From contig NC_135357.1 in assembly GCF_051622035.1 (NCBI RefSeq), forward strand, positions 36,501,691-36,565,690: DNA of 64,000 nucleotides. The letters run 5' to 3'. Source of the stretch: Arctopsyche grandis (lineage: Eukaryota > Arthropoda > Insecta > Trichoptera > Hydropsychidae). Shown here piece after piece: positions 21,374-31,944 of the stretch (positions within the stretch are counted from its first letter, which is position 1; each line of letters starts with the position of its first letter). The position numbers were made by a program, and so were the translations under genes. The notes under the pieces were generated by a model. That model did no database searches. It saw nothing but the letters and a program-made list of their open reading frames with translations, and had not been told where the DNA came from.

Positions 21374-22890
21374 TCTTTGTGGCTGCGTTTTAACGATAGT
21401 TTATAGGGTAGTGACACTCCCTTAACCTATCTATCGAACGAGTTGTATGGGATCGGACTCTCGGTGATGTTTGTGGTGCGGGCTGGCGGCTGCTCGCTTG
21501 TGGAGTGTTTGTCGATCTGGAACACTAAGCAAAATTAGTGCAACATCTGTGGGATACTGTCGGGGTTAGTGTGTTAGTGGGTGGTTAACGGGTATGGACC
21601 GTTTGGAGGTGGTTGAGTCTGGTTAGTTAAATGGATGCTAATTTTAGCCTATACCCATCTTCAGAATGTCGATGGGCCTTTGGTTAATTATTAGTTTAGT
21701 CTTGCTGAGGGAATTTATTAAGGGATTGTCTACCTTGCCGAGAGACTTGAAGTAGTTTACGGCAAGTTTGTGTACGTGTTTGTCAAGGTAGTCAATGTTT
21801 AGGTCATTGTGAATTATAGTGTTTCTTGTGTACCAGTCGTAGTTGCCCGCGGCACGCAAGAATTTGTTTTGTACTGTCTGCAGTCTGAGTATGGATCTGT
21901 TAGAGATGGTTGTGTGAGCCCACACGGGGCTCGCGTACGTGATTTGTGGGCGGATGATGGATTTATACAGCAAGCACTTGTTTTTAAGCGAGAGTTTGCT
22001 GTTTGGTTTGCATAGTGGGTAAAGCTTTGACGCAACTGCCCTAGCTCTACGCACCGCGTTAGTGATGTGGGGTTTCCAGGTTAATTTGCGGTCGATTATT
22101 ACCCCCAGGTAGCGGGTAGACGTGGTCCAGTTGACTGGTTGGTCGTTTATAATTACTGGCTTGGCTGGTTTGCACCGATATTTACGTCTGGAGAAGAATA
22201 TTGCCTGACTTTTGTCCGGGTTGATTTTCATCAGCCATTTATCGTACCACGCTACCAGTTGGTCCGAGTACTTCTGGAGGGCGAGCGAGACACCCTTGGG
22301 GCTGACGGAGCTCGCTAAGATGGCAGTGTCATCGGCATACTGTGCGATGTTTGTGTACCTATGTGTAGGAGTGGGTATGTCGTGTGTGTACAGGTTGAAT
22401 AGCGTGGGGCCGAGGATGGAGCCTTGGGGTACCCCAGCGGAGATGCCTCGCTGGGTTGATATGTGGTCCTTGAGTTTGACCTGAAATTTCCTTTCCCTTA
22501 GGAAGGATGCGATAGATCGTATTGAGTGGGGGGTGATGTTGGCAGCAATCATTTTGTAAATGAGGCCAGAGTGCCAAACTTTATCGAAGGCTTTGGAAAT
22601 GTCTAGGAAGATTGCTCCAGTTGACATGTTGCGGTCGAAGCCGTCTATCACGGTTTCAACGACTCTGTGAATCTGGTGAACGGCAGAATGTTGGGGTCTA
22701 AAGCCAAATTGTGTTTTGGGAAGAAGGTCAATTTTTGTGATCTCGCTATTGAGATTTGAGATTAAGATCCGTTCCAGGATCTTACTCAGTGAGGATAGTA
22801 AGCTGATGGGTCGGTAGCTTGTTGGGAGGGAGGGGTTCGAGTAGGGAATCCGAGCACTGCGGGCGCTGAGCGCGGACTGTATCAGTGACT
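21374..22890 (-). mobile_element. LINE-A internally deleted copy
   Basis: The 3' UTR and the ORF2 reverse transcriptase from the SNPSLPTSYRPISLL segment onward (21644 to about 22850) are present, including YADDTAIL. At 22855 this joins directly to the first 30 or so bases of the LINE 5' UTR (GCTCAGCGCCCGCAGTGCTC on the minus strand). The copy therefore keeps both ends and has lost ORF1, endonuclease and the start of the reverse transcriptase. Confidence 0.85.
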
Positions 22891-23114
22891 TCCGAAGTAG
22901 TAGTGGGTAATATTGAGGTTGATTTTTGAGATTCTCGGACCGCGCCCAGCGGTCCGAGAATCTCGAAAAAAAAATCAGCGGTAATGGTCCGTACGCACCA
23001 AACCAACGACGATTTTGGGCCAACTTTTAAAACCAGTAGCGTACAAAATATCGAAATAAAAATTAAACAAAAAAAAAAGAAATTAAAATTAAATATCAAA
23101 ATTAATTAATTAGA
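22891..23114. other. Short unexplained segment between LINE array and H4 arm 2
   Basis: It contains a piece matching the LINE-B 3' terminus (22896-22917, AATATTACCCACTACTACTT on the minus strand), a strong hairpin (22928-22964) and an A-rich/AT-rich tail up to the start of the inverted duplication arm. No gene is seen. Confidence 0.5.
22928..22964. repeat. Perfect 16-bp inverted repeat (hairpin)
   Basis: GAGATTCTCGGACCGC and its exact complement are separated by GCCCA. T-rich and A-rich sequences outside extend the pairing. Its role is unknown; it could be the end of a DNA element or a terminator-like structure. Confidence 0.8.
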
Positions 23115-24129
23115 ATGCATCCGCATCGTCACGCGGAGTGTCATTAAATGTGGAATAAATACACAATTTAAATGTTTACAACTGTTTTTACTGTCTAATA
23201 TCGTTCTTAAATATTTAGATAAATGTCCAAAAGCTATTTCAAGTGTATAATTAACGTAATAAAGTAATGAGATGAAATTGAAACCACCAATCGTAACACA
23301 CAGAACAGTCACTTCAGTCTTCGATACTCGACAATACAAATTATCATTTCTGCTTCGCTTAGTCCCAAAATTGCCAATTTTCTAAAAAAGTATTCAGATG
23401 AATCGATGTTTTTAAAACAACAATCGTAAATTAGGATTATATCATCTTAAAATACTAAAATTCTTTATATAATTCACGTTAGCACACGAGCAATGACAAA
23501 TTCAATTTAAGAATGAGTCCACACCGTCACGTAGAGCGTCGTTAAAAATGAAATATTAATGTATTTTAATAGTTTACATCTGTAATCAATGTCGAATATT
23601 ATTTTTAAACATTTTTACAATACTATAAAAGTCATCTTTAATACATTAATATGTTAATAAATGAATTAGATGATATTGAAACAAACAATCGTAACACAGA
23701 TCGATCTATAATCTCTATTATCAATTGACGCCTTTAATCTTTTCCTTTATCTAAAAACATCATTTATTAATTCTTAGTGCTTATATATATAAATTATAAA
23801 CTAAAATATTATTATTGAAAATTCGGAAGATTCTTTAAAAAAATTCCGATTAATGATCGATTTGACCTTACTTATATTTTAAAACAAGAGTGATTCAAAT
23901 GGCGTGTAGATTTTAAATGTTTAAAATTTATCCGAGTGTCCTTCCATAATTTTCAAAAACATACTTTGTAATGAATTTCTGTGTTATTTAATTTTGAACT
24001 TGGAAATCCTAAATCACTGCTATACCATTTAATAAATGATATGAGACTTCGGAAAACAGCCAATGTTGTTAGTTATATTGGGTTACATCCAAATTTATAT
24101 TCTACATACATATGTACATGGATTGATTT

Positions 24130-24495
24130 TATTTTGTAATATAGCCAGAAATACGCCGGCAGACGTTGTATTCTTATATAAAAAATAAATAAAAATATGA
24201 TCCACTAAACCTTTCCAGGTAGCATTGAAAAAAAATCCATTGAACATGGGTCGTGTAATCCATGTCAATGTTTTTAAATACTGTTTTACACCGGAATTAG
24301 AGTCAAAACACATCTTAAAAAACTCGAAATCTTCAACCATTATTATCTAGGGTAAAAATCTAGGGTTTGTTTGTGGATTAGCTACAATATTTATACCTGC
24401 TTTTTATTGGATTTCTAAATAATTTTACTTGGAAATGATGGCGAAATTTTTAGCGTGGCGGGCTTTCAACAGAAAAGACGTCAGCACTGTAAGGG
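24130..24495 (+). mobile_element. piggyBac-like element fragment (arm 2)
   Basis: This is the same relic as at 11060-11425, in the opposite direction, ending GTAAGGG followed by TTAA (24496-24499). Confidence 0.6.
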
Positions 24496-24986
24496 TTAAT
24501 ACATGTTCTTAATTGGCCAACATGCTATTTATTTATGTAAATAGTCGTTCAATGGGGGAATTAATTCCAGGAAGATAAAGAAAATTCAACGTTTTTATTG
24601 TGTTCTTTTTTAACCCACCTACATACATATGTATGTATGATGCAGAGTTTGTCGACATTCTTCGATCTTTTTATGTGACACAACTTTAAATACACGAAAC
24701 TTCATCGAATAATTCGTCAAGGATCAGGAAAAGAAATAGATGCGAAGGACGCATAAACGAAATAATATGCTAAAATGAAATTGAGATGTTGTTCGTTCAC
24801 CAATAAGTTAAGACAAGGTCATCATAATCCTAATGAAATAAATTTATTTACCGATATATCGCTTACAGCGTAAATGTACGCAAGGTAGTAGCTTGATAAA
24901 TTTTATTAAGCGTAATCTGTAATGTAAATATCAAATATGTAGCTCAGATGAAAGTCTAGAACCGAAAACTTTGTAAATGGTTTGGT

Positions 24987-25002
24987 GGCCCTGAAAAGGG
25001 CC
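24987..25002 (-). terminator. Histone H4 mRNA 3' stem-loop (copy 2)
   Basis: On the minus strand this reads GGCCCTTTTCAGGGCC. ACCAAACCA follows, then TTTACAAAG (24977-24969), the undisturbed arrangement of the H4 3' end. Confidence 0.95.
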
Positions 25003-25037
25003 TTTTTTTTGTTTACGATGTCAATTCATTTATTTGT

Positions 25038-25355
<318 letters not shown>

Positions 25356-25712
25356 TCAGTGAAGTGTCGGTCGAACGAGAGTGAGAGCTAGACAGACGTC
25401 CGAACAGGACGAACTCTGGCGAGCGAATGAGTCTCAAGTAGAAGTGGGTAATATTTTATAGATAGTTCCATGGAGTTTACTCCATGCCTATCGATCTAGC
25501 GAATTATCTGGGATCCGATTCGCGGTGATGTTGTGGTGCGGGCTGGCGGCTGCTCGCATTGCTGATTTGGATGGCTAGAACACTAAGCATAGGTTAGTGC
25601 ATTAACTATGGGATACTGTTACGGTTAGTATGGTTAGTTTTATATTTAGAGGCTATAGTATTATGTTAGTGGCTTGGTTAACTTAACTTATGGTTACTGT
25701 TGTCATAATATA

Positions 25713-25942
25713 TGGAAAAGACTTCGATAATGGTTTGATGTAGTTTATTGAAATGTAAAATTTGCACGTGGTGGTTCAGCGGAGCGTACGGAACACAAGT
25801 TGTCCGTACGCCGTCTGCTCGCTGACTCTGTCGACCGTCGCGTATTTCCGCTTGGGCCGACACTAATGCCAACTCGTCAATAATGCCAATCGACAATCAG
25901 TTAATAAGACTGTTTGCCACACGTCATTACAAAGTCGGAACA
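25713..25942 (-). repeat. BEL/Pao 3' LTR
   Basis: This 230-bp LTR reads TGTTCCGACTTTG to GTCTTTTCCA on the minus strand, with an AATAAA polyadenylation signal inside. Confidence 0.92.
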
Positions 25943-26538
25943 TAGTCCCACATAGGAAAACTGTTGAACAATACAGTTATTCTACAGAGTTACAGCATTA
26001 CTGACGAGTCGTTTACAATAAATCATAGCTCTTAAAATAATTAAATAGAGGGTGAATAATGAAACCTTTGCCTCATCCAGTGTGAGGATAAAATCAATTT
26101 ATTGGTTCAGTAATATTTCAACTTATAGGTATACCTCTGGTGAATGTTGTTTCTATTTACATTAAAATTTTTGAAATCTCCTTTGAAGCTGTGAATAAGC
26201 ATTACAAGATAAGTTTACTTTAAAGAAGAGAGAGTGGACTGTATATGGTTTAAAACTTAAGCATTCCTCATCTTGATGTTAACTTAGACAATACAATGTT
26301 GACACTGTTACAGTTGTCAAGACAGATCAGCTATTACCGATCAACTAAACTTGATTAGTGAGTGTAATGCTCCTAAGTTAACTTGATTTCATCAACAAGT
26401 AGCACAAACATTGCTAAATTAAAAGTAAATTGGAAAGTCATTCATTCATTCCTACAAGCAGGAAATGAAGGCGAACTATGATTATAGATGTCTCTACGTT
26501 AAACATCGAAATGTTCAGTATTATAATATTTACTTATT
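25943..26538 (-). other. BEL/Pao 3' non-coding region (distal part)
   Basis: AT-rich sequence between the Gypsy-1 insertion and the BEL 3' LTR. No open frame of note and no envelope are seen. It continues beyond the Gypsy element at 31508-31944. Confidence 0.75.
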
Positions 26539-26896
26539 CTATTGTAACGTGGGGTGAAGTGGGTGGCTTTGACTGAACAGGGAAAGACCAGCAGAGATGG
26601 GAGTCTAAAGGAAACGACAGTTCTCAGAGAAAGCTGTGGTCCGACTCGACTTCCGAAGGAAAGGGCGCTTCTTTTATAGCTGAGAAAGTAGCGGTACTTT
26701 CTCCCACTCCCCAGCATCCGAGGGCGGGGGTAGTTTCCCCCCACTCCTTCGGCTGCGGGGGCGTACGTTACACTGCCCTCTCCTTCAGGATCGGTCGTCT
26801 CGAGCGATTTATTAATGTACAAAAGCATATACAAACAAATACAAGGAAATACAATAAATAAACAAATACAAGGAAATACAATACGGGGTTTTAATT

Positions 26897-29800
26897 TTAG
26901 ATCGGATCCGGTGTTGCGAGGTATCGCGCTAATCTGTTGACGTGTACCACCAGATACCGGGAGTTCCCTGTTTCCCGGCGGATCCGATAGACAACGTCGC
27001 TGATCCTCTTAATAATCCGGAACGGACCTTCCCAAGGGGATTGGAGTTTAAGGGTGCGACCGGGCTTCTTGGCTGGGTTGTGCAACCAAACGCGATCGCC
27101 CTCTTCGTATCGTGGTTCCCAGATCCTCCCGTCGTAAGCCGCTTTCATTCTTTTATGCGTCTTCTGGAGGTGTTTCCGAGCGAATTTGTGCGTTTCCGCC
27201 ATCCCTTCTATGAGATTTTGGACGTATTTGTGGGCTGATTGCTCGGGTATACTGTCCGGGGGTCCGCCGTAGATAAGTTGGGGCGGAAGGCGCATTTCCC
27301 TGCCGAACATCATCAGGGCTGGCGACTCTCCTGTCGCGTCGTGTGGGGTTGAGCGGTAAGCCATGAGGAACGGGGACAGCATCGTGTCCCAGTCTCGTTC
27401 TGCCTCCTCGTCGTAGTAGGACAGGAATTTCCGGAGGTATCCCAGTAGAGTGCGGTTTAACCTCTCGATCATCCCGTCCGACTGAAGGTGGTAAGGGGTC
27501 GTCCGAGTTTTGCAGATGCCCAATTTATCTAGCGTTTCGGCAAAGACTCGGGCTTCAAAATTACGGCCTTGATCGGAGTGCAGTTCTCGAGGTGTGCCCA
27601 GTTTGGCGAAGACATGGGTTACTAGGGCTTCCGCTACCGTTTCCGCCTCTTGGTCCGGTAAGGGAATGGCTTCTGGCCACTTTGTGAAGTAATCAGCGGC
27701 CACTAGCACGTAACGGTTCCCCCTATTGGTAACCGGTAGCGGTCCCAATATGTCGATCGCCATTCGGTCCATCGGTGCCCCTGACACGTATTGCCGCATG
27801 GCCGCCCTGTTCCTCGTATGTGGTCCGTTTTGCGCTGCACACCTGGGGCATTTTTCGCACCATTTTATAACGTCGGGGCGGCATGTTGGCCAGTAGTATC
27901 GGCGGCGGACATTCTTTAGCGTTTTATTGACGCCGAAGTGTCCGCCAGTCGGGGAACTGTGCATCTCCCATAGGATTTCATTTGTGTGGCTCTCGGGAAT
28001 GACCAATTGCAGGATCTGACGCTCGCCGTTTGGGCTTTCCCATCGCCGGAAGAGCTGACCCTGGTCGACAGTTAGTGCGTCCCACTGGGCCCATAGAATC
28101 CGAACTTCGGGTTCTTCTGCCGAAACTTCTTCCCACAGTGGTCGTCTCCCGGACTCTTTCCATGCGATGAAGCGTGAGATTGTGGAGTCGGTGGCCTGGG
28201 GACTTTGTAGGTTCCCTAGAGTGACGAGTTTGGCTTCGGGTGCTATTTGCTCACTCTCTATTTTCGCGCATTTCGGGCAGTCTGGGTCACATGGACGTCT
28301 AGAGAGGGCGTCGGCGTTGCCGTGTTTCTTCCCTGCTCGATGCTGTACGTCCATGTGGTACTGTCCCAGTCGTTGCAACCAGCGGGCCCATTGACCTTCA
28401 GGTTTTCTGAAGCTGCGGAGCCACGTCAGTGCGGCGTGATCGGTTCGGAGTGTGAAGGGGCTTCCGTACAGGTAGTGGTGGAAGTGCTCTACTGCGTCGA
28501 CGATGGCGAGCAGCTCTTTCCGGGTGACGCAGTAGTTCCGTTCCGGTGCCTTCAAGGTGCGACTATAGTACCCGATCACCTTCTCCTCGCCGTCTTGAAC
28601 TTGGGAGAGCACGGCTCCGATGGCATGTTGACTGGCATCCGCGTCCAGAATATAGATTCCCTCGGGTCGGGGGAATGCCATTGTTTCCGCATTTGTCAGA
28701 GCGTTTTTGAGGGCATTGAAGGCATGCTCACAGTCTTGGTCCCACGTGAAGACTGTTTTCTCCTCCGTGAGACGATGCAGTGGTTTCGCCGTTTGCGCAA
28801 ACCCTTGCACAAACCTCCGGTAATAGGTGCAGAGGCCTAAGAAGCTGCGGAGTTGTGCCTTCGATTTGGGGGTGGGCCACTCTCTCACGGCTTTTGTCTT
28901 CTCTGGATCCGTGCAGACGCCGTGGGAGCTGATTTTATGGCCAAGGAAGCAGACCTCATTCCTAAACAGCTGGCACTTCCGCGTATTTATTTTGAGTCCG
29001 ACCGCAAGTAGGCGTTTGAGGACCGTCTGGATGTGTTCCAAGTGGGCCTCTGGGGTCGGACTATATATGATGATGTCGTCGAGATATACCAAGGTTGATC
29101 CGGTCAGGTTGCCGAGAATGTCTTCCATTAGCCGGGAGAATGTGGCAGGCGCGTTGCAGAGGCCGAAAGGCATGACACGGAATTGGAACAGACCAAATTC
29201 AGTGGTAAAGGCGGTTTTTGGTCGGTCTTTCTCTTCGACTGGGACTTGCCAAAAACCACTCTGCAGGTCCAACGTCGAGAAAAATTTGGCACCCGCGAGT
29301 CTGTCCAGAACGTCGTCCATTCGTGGCATCGGGAACGAATCTTTCGTTGTCACGGCGTTTAACCGACGATAGTCAACGCAGAGGCGCAACTCGCCGGTCT
29401 TTTTCGTGACCAATACGATGGGGGAGGCCCAGGGACCGGCTGCTGGTTCGATGATTTGTCTTGTCAGCAAGTCGTTGATGAGGGACCGTACCTCTGTCTT
29501 CTTGTGCAGCGGTATTCTGCGATGGGCCTGTTTGATGGGGGCGGCGTCGCCGCTATTTATTCGATGGCTCCCTTTATGGACTTGGCTTAAGTCCCGTTCG
29601 CTTTGGGCGAAGGCTTGTCGATGCTGGAGGAGGGAGTTGACGATCGTCGACCGTTTTCCAGGTGGTAGGTCGATGATAGCAGCGTCCAGTTGGCGGGGCA
29701 GGTCGTCTTGTCGCTTTCCGTTCAGTTCGTGTCTTTTTATTTCCTGACACGAATGGACTGAACTTACTGGTCGATGGGGCGCAATTTCGTTCCGGAAAGT

Positions 29801-30304
29801 GACCCTTGTCGTGGTTCCTCCCAGTTCGACGATCGTATTGAGGTGGCGCAGGAGATCCATCCCCATGATGACCTCTGAGGAGAAATCAGTGACGGCAAAT
29901 TTCCATCTCGCTTGTGTGCCTTTAATTGCCAACGTAGTCTCGGCCCATACGTAGATCGCTACGTGTCGACCGTCTGCGACTCGTATTCTTTCCCTTTTGT
30001 CGTTCACCCTTTTTCTATGTTCGCGGGGAATTTTGGCGAACAGTTTGCTGGAGATAACGGAGACGCTTGCCCCGGTATCCAACAGTACCCTACATGGTAC
30101 TCCTCCGATCTCGCCTTCGGTGTCCAATACGAAAGGTGAGTCGCCGACGCTCCCTAACACTGGGACGGGCTTTTCTTCATTTTCGATGATCAGTCCTGCC
30201 CGTGTGGAACTGACCATTATTCTTTTCCCGACTGGGATCGCACCTCTTCCTCGTCGGAGGCGTTCTCGACTGCCCGTACCTTCGGACAGTTCCGCCCGCG
30301 ACAT
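26897..30304 (-). CDS. Gypsy-1 pol polyprotein (copy 2)
   Basis: This 1,135-residue pol has the same layout as copy 1: protease (DTG), reverse transcriptase (YLDD), RNase H, integrase with HHCC region and D,D,E core, and a short tail. It is open throughout and differs from copy 1 at only a handful of residues by eye. It overlaps gag by 88 bases in the -1 frame. The near-identity to copy 1 means both came from one active lineage in the recent past. Confidence 0.95.
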   Translation of the reverse strand: MSRAELSEGTGSRERLRRGRGAIPVGKRIMVSSTRAGLIIENEEKPVPVLGSVGDSPFVLDTEGEIGGVPCRVLLDTGASVSVISSKLFAKIPREHRKRVNDKRERIRVADGRHVAIYVWAETTLAIKGTQARWKFAVTDFSSEVIMGMDLLRHLNTIVELGGTTTRVTFRNEIAPHRPVSSVHSCQEIKRHELNGKRQDDLPRQLDAAIIDLPPGKRSTIVNSLLQHRQAFAQSERDLSQVHKGSHRINSGDAAPIKQAHRRIPLHKKTEVRSLINDLLTRQIIEPAAGPWASPIVLVTKKTGELRLCVDYRRLNAVTTKDSFPMPRMDDVLDRLAGAKFFSTLDLQSGFWQVPVEEKDRPKTAFTTEFGLFQFRVMPFGLCNAPATFSRLMEDILGNLTGSTLVYLDDIIIYSPTPEAHLEHIQTVLKRLLAVGLKINTRKCQLFRNEVCFLGHKISSHGVCTDPEKTKAVREWPTPKSKAQLRSFLGLCTYYRRFVQGFAQTAKPLHRLTEEKTVFTWDQDCEHAFNALKNALTNAETMAFPRPEGIYILDADASQHAIGAVLSQVQDGEEKVIGYYSRTLKAPERNYCVTRKELLAIVDAVEHFHHYLYGSPFTLRTDHAALTWLRSFRKPEGQWARWLQRLGQYHMDVQHRAGKKHGNADALSRRPCDPDCPKCAKIESEQIAPEAKLVTLGNLQSPQATDSTISRFIAWKESGRRPLWEEVSAEEPEVRILWAQWDALTVDQGQLFRRWESPNGERQILQLVIPESHTNEILWEMHSSPTGGHFGVNKTLKNVRRRYYWPTCRPDVIKWCEKCPRCAAQNGPHTRNRAAMRQYVSGAPMDRMAIDILGPLPVTNRGNRYVLVAADYFTKWPEAIPLPDQEAETVAEALVTHVFAKLGTPRELHSDQGRNFEARVFAETLDKLGICKTRTTPYHLQSDGMIERLNRTLLGYLRKFLSYYDEEAERDWDTMLSPFLMAYRSTPHDATGESPALMMFGREMRLPPQLIYGGPPDSIPEQSAHKYVQNLIEGMAETHKFARKHLQKTHKRMKAAYDGRIWEPRYEEGDRVWLHNPAKKPGRTLKLQSPWEGPFRIIKRISDVVYRIRRETGNSRYLVVHVNRLARYLATPDPI

Positions 30305-31221
30305 TGTGGGCTTCCGCAGTTTCGGCAGTTCCTTTGCCCTTGCCAGGGCGGTCTGTTGCCGTTACGGCCCTCCGCTTGCCAGGGAGGTCTGCTGGCGTTT
30401 CGAGCTGCGGTATTGAAGTGAGGCTGGTGGTCTTGGGCTGGTCTGTTGGCCGCCCCCCTCCCTTGACTCCTCAGCCGTTTCGCATCCCTCGCGTGTTTTG
30501 CGAGCCGTAACAGCTCCTGCAGTGGGGTCTTCGGATCTGCGGTGAAGACGGCAGCGCGGATATCCTCGTCGTGAAACGACAATATGAGGAGTATCTTGTC
30601 CAGGACGTCCAACGGGATAGGCTCTGGAAAGGCCTCCATCCTTTTTCGACGGATGTCCGCGAACCGAGCTTCTATGTCGTCGTTGTTGCGGATCGACGGG
30701 GAAATTAGGTCACGGAATGCGTCGTACGGGTGTGGCGAAGATTTGAAGCGCTTCACCAGCCTCTCCCTCAGCTCCTCGTACGCTTCGTACGCTTCTTTCG
30801 GTACTTCGTCGATGAGGAATATTCTCGCTTGACCTCGTAGAGCGAGAATGAGTGAGTTTGCCGTCGGTTCGCAGCGTAGGGCTCGTGACACGATTTCAAA
30901 TTCGCGGATGAATCGTTCTACGTCGCCCGTTCCGTCGAAAACAGGAAGCTCGGTCGGTTGCTTGTGGATGGTGCTTCCTAGCATGGGGTCGGTGACAGGT
31001 CGTGGAGTAGCGTCGTTTCTGCATACTGATGACGAGGGACTCAGTGTGCTCGCCGGAACCGCTGGGACCCTCGTTGAAGGGCTTGCCGGAATCGCTGGCG
31101 TGCGTGTTGTGGTGTCCCTCTCGAGAAGCGCGACGAGTCGCGCCATCTGCTCCTCCAGACGTTCCACACGTGATGGATCGTCCAACTGGTGAGGAGATGC
31201 CTGTCTCCTTTTTGGGGGCAT
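30217..31221 (-). CDS. Gypsy-1 gag polyprotein (copy 2)
   Basis: This is a 334-residue gag with a single C-terminal zinc knuckle (CRNCGSPQCRGRNC), apparently identical to copy 1. It begins at the ATG at 31219-31221, 53 bases inside the 5' LTR edge on the minus strand. Confidence 0.9.
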   Translation of the reverse strand: MPPKRRQASPHQLDDPSRVERLEEQMARLVALLERDTTTRTPAIPASPSTRVPAVPASTLSPSSSVCRNDATPRPVTDPMLGSTIHKQPTELPVFDGTGDVERFIREFEIVSRALRCEPTANSLILALRGQARIFLIDEVPKEAYEAYEELRERLVKRFKSSPHPYDAFRDLISPSIRNNDDIEARFADIRRKRMEAFPEPIPLDVLDKILLILSFHDEDIRAAVFTADPKTPLQELLRLAKHARDAKRLRSQGRGAANRPAQDHQPHFNTAARNASRPPWQAEGRNGNRPPWQGQRNCRNCGSPQCRGRNCPKVRAVENASDEEEVRSQSGKE

Positions 31222-31507
31222 CTTTGCGTGGTGTATTCCTTTTGCGGCTCAGGTCAAACACTTCTGACACCAGTGTAACGTGGGGTGAAGTGGGTGGCTT
31301 TGACTGAACAGGGAAAGACCAGCAGAGATGGGAGTCTAAAGGAAACGACAGTTCTCAGAGAAAGCTGTGGTCCGACTCGACTTCCGAAGGAAAGGGCGCT
31401 TCTTTTATAGCTGAGAAAGTAGCGGTACTTTCTCCCACTCCCCAGCATCCGAGGGCGGGGGTAGTTTCCCCCCACTCCTTCGGCTGCGGGGGCGTACGTT
31501 ACACTAT

Positions 31508-31944
31508 GATTCACATAAATACTATAAACAGTAAGAGTTAACTTATGTTTTCATAACAAGAAACATAAGACCTGCGGATGACTCCCGGCAGGTTATAATT
31601 AAGTAGACATGAAATAATTTAAGATGCTCCATTAAGTGTGGCTTGGAGACTAACATTAACAAATCATGAATCTAATTTTAACTGTCAAATTTGAACAGTT
31701 TATTTTAAACTCGGATATAATCCTTCCGAGTGATGACATGAGACAAGTCTTATATTATAAAGACAAAATGATTAGATTAAATTCGGAGATATATACTGCC
31801 GAATGTTAAAATGAAAATAGCTTAAATTATACACACAACACAATTAAAGTGAATTACGGAGTACTACTATTAACATTGAATGATTTAAACTCATGATTAC
31901 ATCTAATACATAATATGAGTTGGGGGTAGTGTCTTCGGGTTAAA
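31508..31944 (-). other. BEL/Pao 3' non-coding region (proximal part)
   Basis: AT-rich sequence between the polyprotein stop and the Gypsy-1 insertion; nothing coding is recognised. Confidence 0.75.

Larger units (their letters stand above)
26543..31503 (-). mobile_element. Ty3/Gypsy LTR retrotransposon Gypsy-1, copy 2
   Basis: The length is 4,961 bp, the same as copy 1, with 230-bp LTRs (26543-26772 and 31274-31503) that look identical. The target duplication is CTAT (26539-26542 and 31504-31507). The primer site is at 31259-31272. It carries gag and pol, looks whole and is almost identical in sequence to copy 1. It sits in the BEL/Pao 3' region and is the youngest layer of a three-deep nest. 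Confidence 0.96.

Noticed and set aside
26897-31221. Gypsy-1 copy 2 as part of the H4 inverted duplication
   Set aside because: Although it is in the opposite orientation to copy 1, its flanks are BEL/Pao sequence with a different target duplication, so it is an independent insertion.
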